A DNA stretch of 40,474 nucleotides from positions 1-40,474 of the forward strand of contig JANNNQ010000154.1 in assembly GCA_031398625.1 (NCBI GenBank). The letters are read 5' to 3'. The position numbers were made by a program, and so were the translations under genes. The notes beneath the pieces were generated by a model, which had not been told where the DNA came from, searched no databases, and worked only from the letters and a program-made list of their open reading frames with translations. Of this stretch, positions 32,177 through 40,474 are shown in pieces (position 1 is the first letter of the stretch; the number at the start of each line of letters is the position of its first letter). Source of the DNA: CAIUGU01 sp031398625. Its GTDB lineage: Bacteria; Pseudomonadota; Gammaproteobacteria; Steroidobacterales; Steroidobacteraceae.

Positions 32177-33259
32177 ATGTCCCTGCAAATCGCCATCGTC
32201 GGCTGTGGTGCGGTAGCACAGCGGCTGTATCGCAAGCCGCTCCAGCTGCTGGAGAAGCGCGGTCTCCTGCGCGTTGCGATGCTGGTCGACCCGGTGGCGG
32301 AGCATGCAGCCGCGCTGGGTGAGTTTTTCCCCCGCGCCAGACATCACGCCGACCTGAAGACTGCCTTGGCTGCCGGGGCCGATCTCGTGCTCGTGCTGAG
32401 TCCGGCCCACCTGCATTGTGGACAGGCGATAGAGGCGATGGAGGCCGGTAGCCACGTGCTGTGCGAGAAGCCGATGGCGTCGACCGCAGCCGAATGCCTC
32501 CGCATGAACGAGGTGGCAACGCGGACCGGTCGGGTGCTGGCCATCGGGATGATCCGCCGTTTCTTTCCTGCCTTCGCTGAATTGCGCGGGCTCGTGGCTC
32601 GGGGAGACCTGGGGCAGCTTGAATCGTTTGAGTACCGCGAGGGACACAAATTCGAGTGGGATGTCACCACGCCTGCGGCGTTCAAGCGACGCAGTGAAGG
32701 TGGCACCGGCGTGCTGTTCGACATCGGCCCCCATGCACTGGATGCCATCGCCTGGATTGTCGGCCCGCTTGAAGTCCGTGTTTACCAGGACGATGCCCTG
32801 GGCGGGATCGAATCGAACCTGTCCATGGTCCTGGAATCGAAAGAGTGCCGGGGCACCATGGACCTGTCCTGGGATCAACCCCAGACGAACGAACTCAGGA
32901 TTCGAGGGGAGCGGGCTGAAGCGGTGCTGCGCATCGATCGCTTTGACCAGCTTGCCGTGGGTCGGACAGGAAGCTTCGTTCCGGTGCCGATCAAGGTTTC
33001 CTTTCCCGCCGATGTCAGTCCGGAGGGCGAAAGCCGGTTGACGCCCAGAAGCTACCCCGACGCCATTTTCGGTCAGCTCGTGCAGACTCTCCGGGCCATC
33101 CAGCTCGGCGAGCCGCCCGCCGTGGACGGGGTAAGCGGGCACGCTTGTATTGCGCTGCTTGAAGCGGGCCTCGGCCTCGCCCAGCCGCTGCCCTCGCCGT
33201 GGCTTGAGCCTGCCGAGCAGCAGGCGCTGCGAGAGCTGCACTGGAGGGCCCAGGCATGA
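32177..33259 (+). CDS. Gfo/Idh/MocA family oxidoreductase
   Basis: 360 residues. Rossmann motif IVGCGAVAQ (7-15), EKP motif (97-99) and the GPHALDAIAW segment (about 182-191) with the family's catalytic His. Members oxidise or reduce NDP-sugars or related polyols with NAD(P). Next to an SDR it is likely to make an unusual nucleotide sugar. An in-frame GTG at 32168 overlaps the previous stop; the ATG was preferred because GTGAGG lies just upstream. Its stop overlaps the next start (ATGA). Confidence 0.88.
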   Translation: MSLQIAIVGCGAVAQRLYRKPLQLLEKRGLLRVAMLVDPVAEHAAALGEFFPRARHHADLKTALAAGADLVLVLSPAHLHCGQAIEAMEAGSHVLCEKPMASTAAECLRMNEVATRTGRVLAIGMIRRFFPAFAELRGLVARGDLGQLESFEYREGHKFEWDVTTPAAFKRRSEGGTGVLFDIGPHALDAIAWIVGPLEVRVYQDDALGGIESNLSMVLESKECRGTMDLSWDQPQTNELRIRGERAEAVLRIDRFDQLAVGRTGSFVPVPIKVSFPADVSPEGESRLTPRSYPDAIFGQLVQTLRAIQLGEPPAVDGVSGHACIALLEAGLGLAQPLPSPWLEPAEQQALRELHWRAQA

Positions 33260-34374
33260 AGCCCATTGCCATCATCGGCGCCGGTGGGTTCGTCGGCACG
33301 CGGATGCTGGAGACGCTGGTCCTGGAAGGCCAGGTTGGTGCGCGTGCAATTGTCCGCAGCTACCGCAACATGGCCAGCCTGTGCCGTTTCGGCTCGGCCA
33401 TCGATGTGAAGCGGGCCAATGCAGAACGCCTGGAAGAGCTGGCGGCAGCGCTCGAGGGCGTCGAAACCGCGGTCAATGTCACCACCGGGCCTCCTGCCGG
33501 TATCGTGCGTTCGACCACCGTCATACACGATGCCTGCCTCCGCGCAGGTGTGAAGCGGCTGGTTCACTTGAGCTCGGCGGTGGTCTACGGCGATGTTCAC
33601 GCGCCGATCACGGACGATGCGCCGCCACTGGCGAAGCACTGGATGCCTTACGCCCGCGCCAAGGGCGCTGCGGAGGTCTGGTTGCGACAGCAGCTGGGCC
33701 GTTCACCCCTCGACATCGTCGTGCTGCGGCCAGGTATCGTGTGGGGAGTGCGCTCGCCCCATACCACGGACATCGCCCGATCGCTCTGTGCCCGGCAGGC
33801 CTATCTCGTGGGCGAGGGGCAGGGAGTATTCAACGGCGTCTATGTCGACAACCTGGTGGCCGCGATTCGTGCCGCGGCCGGGCATGCCGGCCCGGCTGCC
33901 GGCTTCTACAACGTGGGGGATACCGAGACCGTCACCTGGGCGCAGTTCTACCGCGCGCTGGGTGGCCCCCTCGGTTGCGACGTGCGGCGATTGCCGCTCG
34001 TCAGCGCCAGCAAATTTCCGCACTCCATCGGATCTGTCGTCGATACCATCCAGAACCTGCCGCTCGTCAACGGCATGTACCACCGCCTCAAGGTCTATAT
34101 TCCCGATGGCGCCAAGGCGGTGATCCGGGCAAGCCTTGAAGGCGACTACAGCTACGACCGGTTTCCTGTCGCGTATGCCACGGCACCCGGAGTGAGCCGT
34201 GAGCTCTGGCACCTGCAGCAGGTTCGCCACAAGTTGCCGACGGCCCGGTTCGCCAGCAATTTCGGGTTTTCCAATCCAGTCAGTTTCGACCGCGGTATCG
34301 CCAAGACGGTGGCATGGCTCGGTACCATGGGCCGGGTAGCGCCCGGGTTCGTCGCACCGGTTGCAGCAGGATGA
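33256..34374 (+). CDS. NAD-dependent epimerase/dehydratase (extended SDR)
   Basis: 372 residues. The N-terminal Rossmann motif GAGGFVGT and the catalytic pair Tyr132/Lys136 (YARAKGAAE), preceded by HLSSAVVYGD, identify an extended short-chain dehydrogenase acting on nucleotide sugars (4-epimerase, 4,6-dehydratase or reductase). Substrate cannot be told. The C-terminal 100 residues are longer than in a minimal epimerase. ATGA overlaps link it to both neighbours. Confidence 0.88.
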   Translation: MKPIAIIGAGGFVGTRMLETLVLEGQVGARAIVRSYRNMASLCRFGSAIDVKRANAERLEELAAALEGVETAVNVTTGPPAGIVRSTTVIHDACLRAGVKRLVHLSSAVVYGDVHAPITDDAPPLAKHWMPYARAKGAAEVWLRQQLGRSPLDIVVLRPGIVWGVRSPHTTDIARSLCARQAYLVGEGQGVFNGVYVDNLVAAIRAAAGHAGPAAGFYNVGDTETVTWAQFYRALGGPLGCDVRRLPLVSASKFPHSIGSVVDTIQNLPLVNGMYHRLKVYIPDGAKAVIRASLEGDYSYDRFPVAYATAPGVSRELWHLQQVRHKLPTARFASNFGFSNPVSFDRGIAKTVAWLGTMGRVAPGFVAPVAAG

Positions 34375-35546
34375 AAGGCATGTCGGACGGCAAGATCAAC
34401 ATCCTCGAGGTCCGCAGTTGTCGCGGCGGCGGTGGCGGACCCGAGAAGACCATTCTCTTTTCTGCGCTGGAGGCCGATCGCGAGCGCTTCAACGTGACGA
34501 TCGTGTACCTGAAGAGCGAGGACGATCCGGAATTCGATCTTGACCAGCGGGCGCGGAACCTCGGTGTTGACGAGTTCTACACGATCGGCGAGCGCAGCAA
34601 GTTTGATTTCCGCGCCATCCGCCGGCTGATCGCGATCTGCCGCGAAAAGAACATCCACATCATGCATGCGCATTGCTACAAGTCCGACCTGTATGGCCTG
34701 ATCGCGCGCCGCTGGCACAGGATGGCCCTGATGACCACAGCCCATGGTCCGCTCGCGACGATGAAGTTTTTCTGGGCGTCGAAGAACTGGCGCGTGCGCT
34801 ACCTTTACGACCAGATCGACCTGCGCATCCTCAAGTACTTCGACAAGGTACTCATGGTCTCCGACACGATGCGCGACATCATCAGCAAGTATGGCGTTGA
34901 CCCGCGCAAGCTGATCTGGGTGCGGAATGCCATCGACTCACGTTACTTCCGTCGCACAGGTCAGCGAGACGGCGCGTTTCGCTCCAGCCTCGGGATCCCG
35001 GCGGATGCGACAGTCATCGGCGCCGTCGGCAGGCTCAATGGCGAAAAGGACTATCCCAATCTGCTGAGTGCAGCGCGGATCCTGCTCGACAAGCGACCCG
35101 ACCTGCATTTCGTCATTGTCGGTAAAGGCGAGCTCGAGGATGAGCTCAAGACGCTGGCGACCAGCCTGAAGCTGGACGGCCAAGTGCATTTCCTCGGGCA
35201 CTTCCATGATGTGCGCAAGGTGTTCGAGCAGATGGACCTGTATGTGCTCTCATCCACGCGCGAAGGCCTGCCCAACACGGTACTCGAAGCCATGGCCATG
35301 GAAGTGCCGATCGTCTCCACCGATGTAGATGGCGTGAAAGAAGCGGTGACGGGCGATCGCGATGCGCTGCTCGTGCCGGCCCAGGACTCGCCGGCGCTCG
35401 CGGCGGGTATCGAGAGAATGCTGGACGACCCCGAGCTGCGCAATCGCTTCGCGCGGGCTGCGCGTGAGAAAGTAGAGAGCGAATTCAGTTTCACGGCGCG
35501 CACTCGCAAGGTCGAGGACATCTACCGCCAGCTGGTCGCAGCCTGA
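34371..35546 (+). CDS. GT4 glycosyltransferase
   Basis: 391 residues. N-terminal domain with INILEVRSCRGGGGGPEKTI (a Gly-rich acceptor loop) and HIMHAHCYKSDLYG; C-terminal domain with IGAVGRLNGEKDYPNLLSA, FVIVGKGELEDELK and the E-x7-E motif in STREGLPNTVLEAMAMEVP. A retaining GT-B sugar transferase. The ATG at 34371 overlaps the SDR stop by 4 bases; an ATG at 34380 with AAGG upstream is also possible. Confidence 0.92.
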   Translation: MKGMSDGKINILEVRSCRGGGGGPEKTILFSALEADRERFNVTIVYLKSEDDPEFDLDQRARNLGVDEFYTIGERSKFDFRAIRRLIAICREKNIHIMHAHCYKSDLYGLIARRWHRMALMTTAHGPLATMKFFWASKNWRVRYLYDQIDLRILKYFDKVLMVSDTMRDIISKYGVDPRKLIWVRNAIDSRYFRRTGQRDGAFRSSLGIPADATVIGAVGRLNGEKDYPNLLSAARILLDKRPDLHFVIVGKGELEDELKTLATSLKLDGQVHFLGHFHDVRKVFEQMDLYVLSSTREGLPNTVLEAMAMEVPIVSTDVDGVKEAVTGDRDALLVPAQDSPALAAGIERMLDDPELRNRFARAAREKVESEFSFTARTRKVEDIYRQLVAA

Positions 35547-35549
35547 GCC

Positions 35550-36692
35550 GTGGCGCTGCCAGGTCTTTCTTATGTGGTGAACAGCCTGAATCCGGGTGGG
35601 ACGGAGCGGCTTGTCGTCGAGATGAGCCTCGCGTTCTCCAGTGATTATCGCCTGCAGGTCATCTGCCTGGATTTTCCCGGTGCGTGGGCTTCCGACCTGC
35701 GGGAGCGCGGCATTCCGGTTCACTGCCTGTGGCGGCAGCCGGGCCTTGATACCGCGATGCCGGCCCGTCTGGCGCGCCTGTTTCGCGAACACGATACCGC
35801 CATCATCCATGCACATCAGTGCACACCCTGGTTTTATTCAGCTCTGTCGCGGCTGTACTTTGGCAAGCCGCGGCTGCTGCTGGAGGAGCATGGTCGCTTC
35901 TACCCCGAAGTCCTGAACCGGAAACGGACTGTGATCAACAAAACGTTGATCCGGCCTTTGACGCATCGCTTCATCGCGGTGTCAAAGGACGTCGGTTCCC
36001 GACTCGTGCGGTATGAAGGATTGCAACCGCAGGACATCGAGGTGATCTACAACGGCGTCTCACCGCCTCCTGTGTTGTCCACAGACCAGCGGGTGGCCTT
36101 GCGTGGTGAGCTGGGATTTGCCGCTGACGACTTCGTGGTCGGCACAGTCGGACGGTTCGATCCCATCAAGAACCTGCCGATGCTGATGGAAAGCCTGAGA
36201 GCCGCAAGCGCAGCTGAGCCCGCGATCAAGGGATTGCTTGTCGGTGATGGACCCGCCATGCCTGAAATACGAAAGATGGCGCAGCAAGGTTCAACGAAAG
36301 GTCGAGTGGTCCTCACGGGTTATCGTCGCGATGCACGGCAACTGGCCCAATGCATGGACCTGTTCGTGCTGCCGAGCTTCAGTGAAGGGACATCGATGGC
36401 GTTGCTGGAAGCCATGACGGCCGGGGTAGCGGTGGCAGTCACCGAAGTCGGGGGGAACCCGGAGATCGTGGTGGATAGGGAAACCGGCTGGACTGTACCC
36501 TCGGGTGCGACGGACAGGCTCACGGCGGTACTGCTCGAGGCGGTCGGGAACATTCAGTTGCGAAAGCGGTTCGCCGACGCGGGGCGCCGTCGTGTTGCAG
36601 AGCTGTTCAGCGTGGAGCAGATGCTGGCCGCTTATCGCCGGCTGTATTCCAGCCTTGTTCCGGAGGCCGCCGTCGTGGGTCAGGCCGCATGA
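35550..36692 (+). CDS. GT4 glycosyltransferase
   Basis: 380 residues from a GTG start 3 bases after the previous stop. N-terminal MALPGLSYVVNSLNPGGTERLV (donor-loop GGTE typical of GT4), IIHAHQCTPWFYS, then GTVGRFDPIKNLPMLMESL, LLVGDGPAMPEI and SFSEGTSMALLEAMTAGV with the E-x7-E arrangement. A cytoplasmic retaining sugar transferase; the sugar is unknown. A short gap of 41 bases leads to the amidotransferase. Confidence 0.92.
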   Translation: MALPGLSYVVNSLNPGGTERLVVEMSLAFSSDYRLQVICLDFPGAWASDLRERGIPVHCLWRQPGLDTAMPARLARLFREHDTAIIHAHQCTPWFYSALSRLYFGKPRLLLEEHGRFYPEVLNRKRTVINKTLIRPLTHRFIAVSKDVGSRLVRYEGLQPQDIEVIYNGVSPPPVLSTDQRVALRGELGFAADDFVVGTVGRFDPIKNLPMLMESLRAASAAEPAIKGLLVGDGPAMPEIRKMAQQGSTKGRVVLTGYRRDARQLAQCMDLFVLPSFSEGTSMALLEAMTAGVAVAVTEVGGNPEIVVDRETGWTVPSGATDRLTAVLLEAVGNIQLRKRFADAGRRRVAELFSVEQMLAAYRRLYSSLVPEAAVVGQAA

Positions 36693-36733
36693 CCTCCCGT
36701 ATGCATCAACCAGCCCGTGGATGGACCTGAGGC

Positions 36734-38638
36734 ATGTGCGGCATTGCAGGTTTCGTGAATTTTGCGGGGCATGGACCTGAGGCCGCCCGTGTGCGCCTGA
36801 AGCAGATGACGGACTCGATTGCCCATCGCGGCCCGGATGGCGAGGGGTTTTTCGTCGATGGCCATGCCGCCCTGGGGCATCGCAGGCTCGCGATTATCGA
36901 TGTCGCGGCCGGCCAGCAGCCGATGGGCGCGTTCGACGACCAGGTCCAGATCGTTTTCAACGGCGAGATCTACAACTACCTTGAGGTACGGCAACAGCTG
37001 GAGGCGAAGGGGCATCGGTTCCGCACGCATTCCGATACGGAAGTGATCATCGTTGCGTACCTTGAATGGGGCGAGCAGTGCGTCGATCGCCTGGCAGGGA
37101 TGTTTGCCTTTGCCATCTGGGACACCAGAACTCGCGTCCTGCTGCTGGCTCGCGACCGGGTCGGCAAGAAGCCTCTCTACTATTGCCGGACAGGTTCGAC
37201 GATTGCGTTTGCTTCCGAGCTGAAGGCCCTCCGCGCGGCAGGGCTGTGTCCAACCGACGTGGATCCGGAGGCCCTCGATTGCTACTTCTCGTTCGGCTAC
37301 GTGCCCGCCCCCCGCACGATCTACAAGGGTGTCAGGAAGTTGCAGGCAGCGCGCTCGCTGCTAGTGACAGCGGAACGCCAATCCGAGCGGCAGTACTGGC
37401 ATTTGAGCTTCGCCAATCAGCGGCGGCGTACTCCTGACGAGGCGGCGGAAGAGCTGGGTTCGCTGTTCGATGATGCGGTCCGGCAGCGGCTCATGAGCGA
37501 AGTGCCCCTGGGCGCTTTCCTCTCTGGCGGGATCGACTCCTCGCTGGTCGTGGCTTCCATGGCGCGCCTGATGGGGCGGCCGGTCATCACGAATTCCATC
37601 GGCTTCGACGACAGGGAGTTCAATGAGCTGTCGCTGGCCGGCGAAGTGGCGGATTTCCTGAAGACCGATCACAGGGAATTCGTCGTGCAGCCCGATGCCG
37701 CAGACGTGATCGGGAAAATTGCCTGGCATTTCGACGAACCCGTTGCGGACTCAAGTGCCGTGCCGACCTGGTATGTCTGCGAGATGGCCCGGAAGTCGGT
37801 CACCGTGGCATTGTCGGGGGATGGAGGAGATGAGGCTTTCGGGGGCTACACCTTCCGTTACCTGCCGCACCGGGCGGAGTCGGGTCTGCGTGCCCGAATC
37901 CCGACTGCGCTTCGCAGGGGACTGTTCGGTAGCCTGGGAGCGGCCTGGCCGGCGTCCGCGAGATTACCGCGTCCCTTGAGGCTGAAGACTATCCTCGAGA
38001 ACCTGGCGGTCAGCGACGCCGAGGCGTTCTATCGCGACCTGATCTGGTTGCGCGAAGATGCCAGGGCGAAGCTGTATGTGCCGGATTTCATGGAAAAACT
38101 GAAAGGGTTCACGCCTTTCGAGACGGTCCAGCCCTACTATGCCGGCAGCGATGCGACGGATCCCCTCGGCCGTGCACAGTTCACGGATATCCATTTCTAC
38201 ATGACGGACGACGTGCTGGTGAAGGTTGACCGCATGAGCATGGCCCATTCGCTCGAGGTGCGCAGTCCGTTGCTCGACCACCGCATCCTGGAGTTCGCCG
38301 CCACACTGCCCGCCGACATGAAGATGAACTCCCATCAAGGCAAGTTGCCGTTGCGAACCCTGGCAGCCCAGCGTCTCCCGACTTCGATCCTGGGCGCGCC
38401 CAAGAAGGGCTTCTCGATCCCGGCCGCGAGCTGGCTGCGGAATGAATTGCGGCCGCTGGCGGAAAGCCTGTTGTTCGATGCCAACACACCGCTTTCTGAC
38501 TATCTGGACCCGGCCCAGGTCCGCACGCTCTGGAACGAACATGTGAGCGGCGCCCGCGACCACAACGTCTTCATCTGGGGGGTGATGATGTTCGGGTTGT
38601 GGCATCGGCAGTCCAAACAGCCTGGTCTGGCAGCCTAG
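36734..38638 (+). CDS. XrtA/PEP-CTERM system amidotransferase (asparagine synthase-like)
   Basis: 634 residues. Cys2 (MCGIAGF) is the N-terminal glutaminase nucleophile, with HRGPDG and NGEIYNY. The synthetase domain has the PP-loop SGGIDSS (264-270) and LSGDGGDEAFGGY. It is closely like AsnB, but XrtA loci regularly contain this gene, where it is thought to amidate a carboxyl group (for example of a uronic acid) during EPS synthesis rather than to make asparagine. The distinction cannot be proved from sequence. Confidence 0.92.
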   Translation: MCGIAGFVNFAGHGPEAARVRLKQMTDSIAHRGPDGEGFFVDGHAALGHRRLAIIDVAAGQQPMGAFDDQVQIVFNGEIYNYLEVRQQLEAKGHRFRTHSDTEVIIVAYLEWGEQCVDRLAGMFAFAIWDTRTRVLLLARDRVGKKPLYYCRTGSTIAFASELKALRAAGLCPTDVDPEALDCYFSFGYVPAPRTIYKGVRKLQAARSLLVTAERQSERQYWHLSFANQRRRTPDEAAEELGSLFDDAVRQRLMSEVPLGAFLSGGIDSSLVVASMARLMGRPVITNSIGFDDREFNELSLAGEVADFLKTDHREFVVQPDAADVIGKIAWHFDEPVADSSAVPTWYVCEMARKSVTVALSGDGGDEAFGGYTFRYLPHRAESGLRARIPTALRRGLFGSLGAAWPASARLPRPLRLKTILENLAVSDAEAFYRDLIWLREDARAKLYVPDFMEKLKGFTPFETVQPYYAGSDATDPLGRAQFTDIHFYMTDDVLVKVDRMSMAHSLEVRSPLLDHRILEFAATLPADMKMNSHQGKLPLRTLAAQRLPTSILGAPKKGFSIPAASWLRNELRPLAESLLFDANTPLSDYLDPAQVRTLWNEHVSGARDHNVFIWGVMMFGLWHRQSKQPGLAA

Positions 38639-38643
38639 TGCCC

Positions 38644-39786
38644 ATGAGCCGCTGGCTCTATCACCAGATGCTGGTTTCGTCCCAATTGGGTGGGGGAGCC
38701 AGCGTCGCAGTTGGCATTCATCAGCGCGCTGTTGAAAATCGAGGCGATGTAAGTCGTCTAATAGTCCCCGTTGGTGGAGCTGCAGAGCAATTGGCGAGGG
38801 AAGCCGGATTCCCCAAGGTCAACTACAGGATCGATCGGCTTCTCGACAAGAGACCGATTGTTTCGCTGGCAGAGAACGCACGAATTCTCGGCGGCCTGCT
38901 GCCTGCCCGTCGCGGGATCATTCATGTCCACGCGCCACACGTCTTCGGTGCCCTGAGGCCGATGCTGAAGGCAATTGGTTTCAAAACAGTTCTGCATGTG
39001 CATCTTGATTTCCCTGCCGAGCAGTTGCGTTGGGCGATGAAGTCCAGCCCAGACCTCGTCGTGCTCTGTGCCGAATACATGCGGCCAGTGGTCGAGCAGG
39101 CGATGTCTGCCGCGGGCCATGACAAGGCAAGGATCAAGGTCCTCAGAAATGCGATTGATGTGGCGACGTTCGAGCCCGAGTTTGACCGGGTCGGCGCGAG
39201 AGAAAGGCTCCGCATTGGTTCGAATCCCAAATGGCCGACGTTGCTCGTCGCCGCGAATCTTTCTCCCCACAAAGGACAGGAAACGGCAATTCGCGCAGTC
39301 GCGCACCTGAAGTGCAGCGGGTGCGATGTGGGACTGTGGCTGGCGGGGTTGGACCGGTCTGGTGATGAGGGTTATCTGGAAAGCCTCAAGAGTTTGTGCC
39401 TTGAGCTTGAGGTTCGGGATCGAGTTGAGTTCCTCGGCTTTCGCAAGGATGTTCCAAAGCTACTGCAAGCCGTCGACTTCCTGCTCCTGCCTTCCACCAG
39501 CGAAGGCTTGCCACTCGTGATTCTGGAGGCGCAGGCAACTGGGACGCTCGTTCTGGCAGCTCCCACGGCTGGAATTCCCGAAGTTGTCAAGGATGGCATC
39601 TCGGGTCGTCTGATCGGTGCCAAGGATCCGGAGTCTTACGCGCACGGCATCCGAGAGATGCTTGATGCGCCCCAGAAGTATGCAGCAATGGTAGATCAGG
39701 CACGCCAACACGTGCGGAAAAATCACGATTTCCGTGCATACTCCACTCGCATGCTGGCCGAATACGACGAGCTGATGCAATCATGA
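38644..39786 (+). CDS. GT4 glycosyltransferase
   Basis: 380 residues from the ATG at 38644. N-terminal MLVSSQLGGGASVAVGIHQRAV, HVHAPHVFG, then LLVAANLSPHKGQETAI and LPSTSEGLPLVILEAQATGT (E-x7-E). A retaining GT-B transferase. From this gene on the DNA is visibly poorer in G+C and uses more A/T-ending codons than the genes before it. Its stop overlaps the next start by 4 bases (ATGA). Confidence 0.9.
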   Translation: MSRWLYHQMLVSSQLGGGASVAVGIHQRAVENRGDVSRLIVPVGGAAEQLAREAGFPKVNYRIDRLLDKRPIVSLAENARILGGLLPARRGIIHVHAPHVFGALRPMLKAIGFKTVLHVHLDFPAEQLRWAMKSSPDLVVLCAEYMRPVVEQAMSAAGHDKARIKVLRNAIDVATFEPEFDRVGARERLRIGSNPKWPTLLVAANLSPHKGQETAIRAVAHLKCSGCDVGLWLAGLDRSGDEGYLESLKSLCLELEVRDRVEFLGFRKDVPKLLQAVDFLLLPSTSEGLPLVILEAQATGTLVLAAPTAGIPEVVKDGISGRLIGAKDPESYAHGIREMLDAPQKYAAMVDQARQHVRKNHDFRAYSTRMLAEYDELMQS

Positions 39787-40474
39787 GTGCGGTACTTGTC
39801 TACCTTATTCTGATTGTCAACGGATTCGTGTCCATGGCACTGCCGTGGATTGGGGTAGTGTTTGCATATTTTGTGGCAATCCTTACGCCGCAGAATATCT
39901 GGTGGTGGGCCTTCGAAGACCTCAGGCCTTCTTTCTGGGTTACCGTTCCAGCACTTATCGGCGTTGCTATTGCCACACTCCGGGGGAAAGTGGATTTTAC
40001 CCGGCTCAACACCAAGTTGAACTTTTGTGTCTTTGTCCTTTGGGTCTCGCTGACCATTGCCTACTATTTTGGGCCATTCGTTCACGTAGTTAACGAGTAC
40101 CGGTTCTTCGAGCCCGACTGGATGTATTCGGCGATCCAGAAAACATTCTTGCTATATCTGCTGGCAGTACTGGTCATTGATGATGAAAGAAAGATAAAGA
40201 TTGCTGCATTGGTGATAGTGATAACGACACTTTATATGACGTATTGGGCGAATGCGCAGTATTTCTTCAACGGTCAATATGGTCGTCTTCAAGGCCCTAC
40301 GCCGCTTTCCGGGCAAAGTATCTACGCTGACGAAAACATCTTCGCGGTTCTTTTCGTCGAAGCCCTCGTGACCGATGCTCCCGAGGACGCGGAGGCCAGG
40401 CTGGCCGCGGAGCGCGCCCGTGGGGCCGGCGTCTCGTTCGTGGCTCGCCTCGAGCGAGAGACGCATGCCCGTGA
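39783..40474 (+). CDS. O-antigen ligase-like membrane protein, 3' end missing and probably chimeric
   Basis: The frame opens at an ATG overlapping the previous stop and runs off the window without a stop. Roughly the first 190 residues are membrane helices and loops (YLILIVNGFVSMALPWIGVV, LTPQNIWWWAFEDLRP, GPTPLSGQSIYADENIFAVL), as in O-antigen ligase/Wzy-like proteins of XrtA loci, which join or polymerise repeat units at the periplasmic face. After about 40352 the frame becomes hydrophilic and Ala/Arg/Glu-rich (EALVTDAPEDAEARLAAER), unlike any membrane ligase, and base composition jumps. The join is probably an assembly chimera or a real rearrangement. Confidence 0.75.
   Translation, partial: MSAVLVYLILIVNGFVSMALPWIGVVFAYFVAILTPQNIWWWAFEDLRPSFWVTVPALIGVAIATLRGKVDFTRLNTKLNFCVFVLWVSLTIAYYFGPFVHVVNEYRFFEPDWMYSAIQKTFLLYLLAVLVIDDERKIKIAALVIVITTLYMTYWANAQYFFNGQYGRLQGPTPLSGQSIYADENIFAVLFVEALVTDAPEDAEARLAAERARGAGVSFVARLERETHAR

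Overview
The window is about 40.5 kb of G+C-rich DNA from a Gram-negative bacterium. It is most likely a gammaproteobacterium: it has a gltX / tRNA-Ala / tRNA-Glu neighbourhood, a bacterioferritin with its ferredoxin partner, and above all a near-complete exosortase A (XrtA)/PEP-CTERM exopolysaccharide locus. Genus cannot be read from the sequence. Protein families are named by recognising motifs and gene order; no database search was run.

Layout. 1-1558: a 5'-truncated PAS histidine kinase translationally coupled to a single-domain response regulator. 1559-1764: short repeats and hairpins. 1765-1839: tRNA-Val(CAC) on the minus strand. 1977-3377: gltX. 3486-3717: a strong sigma70-type promoter driving tRNA-Ala(GGC) and tRNA-Glu(TTC). 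3699-3909: an odd 53-bp direct repeat that duplicates the 3' end of tRNA-Glu. 4065-4869: a PEP-CTERM sorting substrate with a good sigma54-type promoter and an intrinsic terminator. 5065-5496: a small fibronectin-III lipoprotein. 5530-6487 (minus): bfr and bfd, the latter with a Fur-type operator inside its promoter.

6778-40474 is one long plus-strand run of 25 genes. It opens with the core XrtA module: priming sugar transferase, PrsK sensor kinase, PrsR sigma54 activator, exosortase A with a C-terminal EpsI domain, PrsT TPR lipoprotein, outer-membrane export protein, chain-length determinant, tyrosine autokinase, outer-membrane protein, NodB deacetylase and FemAB protein. The assembly and decoration genes follow: second deacetylase, flippase, CelD-like acyltransferase, five glycosyltransferases, a YetA/exo-rhamnogalacturonan-lyase-like protein, hexapeptide acyltransferase, Gfo/Idh/MocA oxidoreductase, SDR, asparagine-synthase-like amidotransferase and a truncated O-antigen-ligase-like protein.

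How it fits together (inference from family knowledge): the EPS genes build, flip, export and trim a surface polysaccharide. XrtA processes PEP-CTERM proteins such as the one at 4123. PrsK/PrsR would switch on such substrates through sigma54, and the promoter at 4065-4078 fits that circuit. The last roughly 120 bases look foreign to the gene they interrupt and may be a chimeric contig end.
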